Assembly: GCA_014896235.1 (NCBI GenBank)
Contig: JADBKU010000022.1
Span: forward strand, 1 to 64,000
Direction of reading: 5' to 3'
Source: a bacterium
GTDB lineage: Bacteria > Desulfobacterota > Binatia > Binatales > Binataceae
Length of the DNA stretch: 64,000 nt
In this document: one piece after another, positions 62,405 to 64,000 of the stretch
Numbering within the stretch: the stretch's first letter is position 1
Layout: every line of letters begins with the position of its first letter
Notes under the pieces: generated by a model
Database searches by the model: none
The model's input: only the letters and a program-made list of their open reading frames with translations
What the model was told of the DNA's origin: nothing
Translations under genes and position numbers: made by a program

Positions 62405-64000
62405 TCAGGCCGCTGGTGCGGCTTGCGGACCGCGGATCAATTGACCCGGCATCGCGCCCGTCGCTTCGGCGTTTTCGTAAATTACCTCGCCGCTGACAAC
62501 GGTGTATTTGTAACCGTCGGCGCGCTGAATCAAACGCCGCCCACCCGCCGGCAGATCGAAGACCATCCGCGGCGCGTGCAGCTTGAGCGCGTCGAAATCG
62601 ATCACGTTGACGTCAGCCTTCATGCCCGGCCGCAGCGTTCCGCGATCGTTCAAGCCATAGAAGCGCGCGGTATCATGGGTCTGGCGTTTGACCGCGAGCT
62701 CGAGCGGCAACCGTTCGCCGCGGCTGCGATCGCGCACCCAATGGGTCAGCATGAAGGTCGGCATGCTGGCGTCGCAGATAAGTCCGCAGTGGGCGCCGCC
62801 GTCCGACAGGCCCATCGTGGTGACCGGGTCGAGAATCATCTCGCGCAGCGCGTCGAGATTATATTCCGCGTAGTTGGCGAGCGGCACGTAGAGCAACGCG
62901 CGCCCCTCCCGTTCGAGCATCAGTTCGTACGTCAGTTCCTCGGGCGTTTTGCCCTCGCGCGCCGCGCGCGCGGCGACGTTGGCCTCGCGCACCGGCTCGT
63001 AGTCGGGCGGATCGCCGAGCGGGAAAAATTTCGAGAAGTTGGTCACGAAATGGCGGTTTCGCGCACGCTCGGGCCTTCGGCCAGGATTTGCGCGCGCAGC
63101 GCCGGCTCGCGCATCCTCGCGACGCGCTCGGCGAGCGGCAGATGCGCAATCGACTTGTAGGTGCGATGCGTGATGAACGGATGCAGCGAACTTTCGAGCC
63201 CCATCAGCATCCCGGTCGGCCGCGCTGAAATTTGCGGATACAGATGGGCGCCGTTGGCGTTGAACTCGCGCACCCGATCGATGATGCGCCGCGCGCCGCT
63301 CGGATCCTTGTCGATTTGCGCGAGCGCGAAGGTGATCGGCAATCCCGTCTCGGTCGAAAGCTTGACCATCCATTCCATCGTCTCGTCGGGACCGACGAGG
63401 TCGGAGGCCATCTCGAAGACGCCGTGGCCCGCGGCCGCCAGCGCGCGTCCGATGCCGAGCAGTTCGTCCTCGCCTGCGAAGGTTCCGGGCACGACTTCCT
63501 TGTTTTTCGCCCGATGCAGCATCGTGCGGGAGGTGGTGAAACCGAGCGCGCCGGCGCGCAGGCCGTCGCGCACCACCGCCGCCATGCGCGCGATATCGTC
63601 GGGCGTCGCCGCCTCGTTATGCGCGCCGCGCTCGCCCATCACGTAAACCCGCACCGAGCCGTGCGGCACTTGCGCGCCGACGTCGATCGCCCGCGGCATC
63701 GCGGCGACCGCGTCAAGATAGTCGGCGAAGCTCTCCCAACCCCACTTGATGCCTTCGGCGAGCGCAGTCCCCGGAATATCTTCGACGCCTTCCATCAGGC
63801 CGATCAGGAAATCCTCGCGGCCGCGTTCGACGGGGGCGAAACCGACGCCGCAGTTGCCCATCACGATCGTCGTCACGCCATGCCAGCTCGAAGGCGTGAG
63901 ATATGGGTCCCAGGTCACCTGCCCGTCGTAATGCGTATGTATATCGACAAAGCCCGGCGTCACCAGCAGGCCGGCGGCGTCGATCTCGCGGCGCGCCGCG
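62405..64000 (-). pseudogene. N-acyl-D-amino-acid deacylase/D-aminoacylase-like amidohydrolase, frameshifted, 5' end outside window
   Basis: The upstream part (63043 to the window edge) has the metal-binding HTHYDGQ and [10 protein letters not shown] and runs to ILAEGPSVRETAIS followed by a stop. Homology resumes at once in another frame as NRHFVTNFSKFFPLGDPPDYEP and continues through LSDGGAHCG to the stop at 62405. The shift of one base falls near 63045-63060, where GAAACC could have lost an A. The enzyme class removes acyl groups from D-amino acids or acts on related cyclic amides. It could be truly inactive or an assembly error. Confidence 0.85.

Overview
The window is GC-rich, densely packed bacterial chromosome with many 1-17 bp gene overlaps. 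It holds about 60 protein genes, one tRNA and three perfect parS sites. I found no rRNA, CRISPR array, insertion sequence or phage. The gene mix includes acyl-CoA dehydrogenases, a class III CoA-transferase, a CoA-ester lyase, a BKACE enzyme, an F420/FMN LLM-class oxidoreductase, Rieske and intradiol dioxygenases, DUF1329, PQQ synthesis, thiocyanate hydrolase and S53 peptidase. This suggests a free-living aerobic soil or sediment organism able to use C1, aromatic and fatty compounds. The style resembles Candidatus Binatota or a deltaproteobacterial relative, but that placement is inferred from gene content, not from a phylogenetic marker.

Layout. 1-6.3 kb: 3' end of gpmI, a BKACE/VWA pair on the minus strand, and an active plus inactive M16 peptidase pair. 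6.4-12.8 kb: DUF1326/DUF2182/DUF488 on the plus strand, then minus-strand genes for a cytochrome lipoprotein, HIT protein, dCMP deaminase, M50 peptidase, SAM hydrolase and an unknown MGAH-motif protein. 13-14.8 kb: a secreted His/Trp-rich protein, tRNA-Gly(CCC), and a low-GC islet with two small orphan genes. 14.9-18.1 kb: a Rieske oxygenase and a complete cobalt-type thiocyanate hydrolase operon (scnB-scnA-scnC plus P15K-like activator). 18.3-25 kb: ArsR/SRPBCC pair with operator-like repeats, lipoprotein, peroxiredoxin, ilvE, pcnB, DHH phosphoesterase and a ferritin-like protein. 25-37.7 kb: acyl-CoA and hydrolase genes flanking a tight pqqABCDE operon, and a large S53 peptidase. 37.7-45.2 kb: two GT39-like membrane glycosyltransferases, an MBL-fold hydrolase, ribE, an Rrf2 regulator and an N-acetylglutamate-synthase-like protein.

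45.2-51.7 kb is the origin-proximal chromosome-partition block on the minus strand: mnmG-rsmG-parA-parB followed by dcm-vsr. One perfect parS (TGTTTCACGTGAAACA) lies in front of each of mnmG, rsmG and parA. 53-57.1 kb holds an MBOAT acyltransferase, a pentameric ligand-gated ion channel and an SGNH protein. 57.1-64 kb holds pcaHG, a frameshifted DUF1329 gene, a SnoaL-like protein, an LLM oxidoreductase and a frameshifted N-acyl-D-amino-acid deacylase that runs off the window.

The most notable items are the triple parS cluster, the scn operon with its activator, an unusually long PqqA, the ion channel between an acyltransferase and its likely SGNH partner, an alpha/beta hydrolase with Cys at the nucleophile position, the low-GC islet beside tRNA-Gly, a shared AACC-N4-GGTT palindrome at three places, and two single-base frameshifts about 4 kb apart. 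Nothing here is clearly a wholly new system. The best candidates for new biology are the tRNA-Gly islet pair and the MBOAT/channel/SGNH trio.
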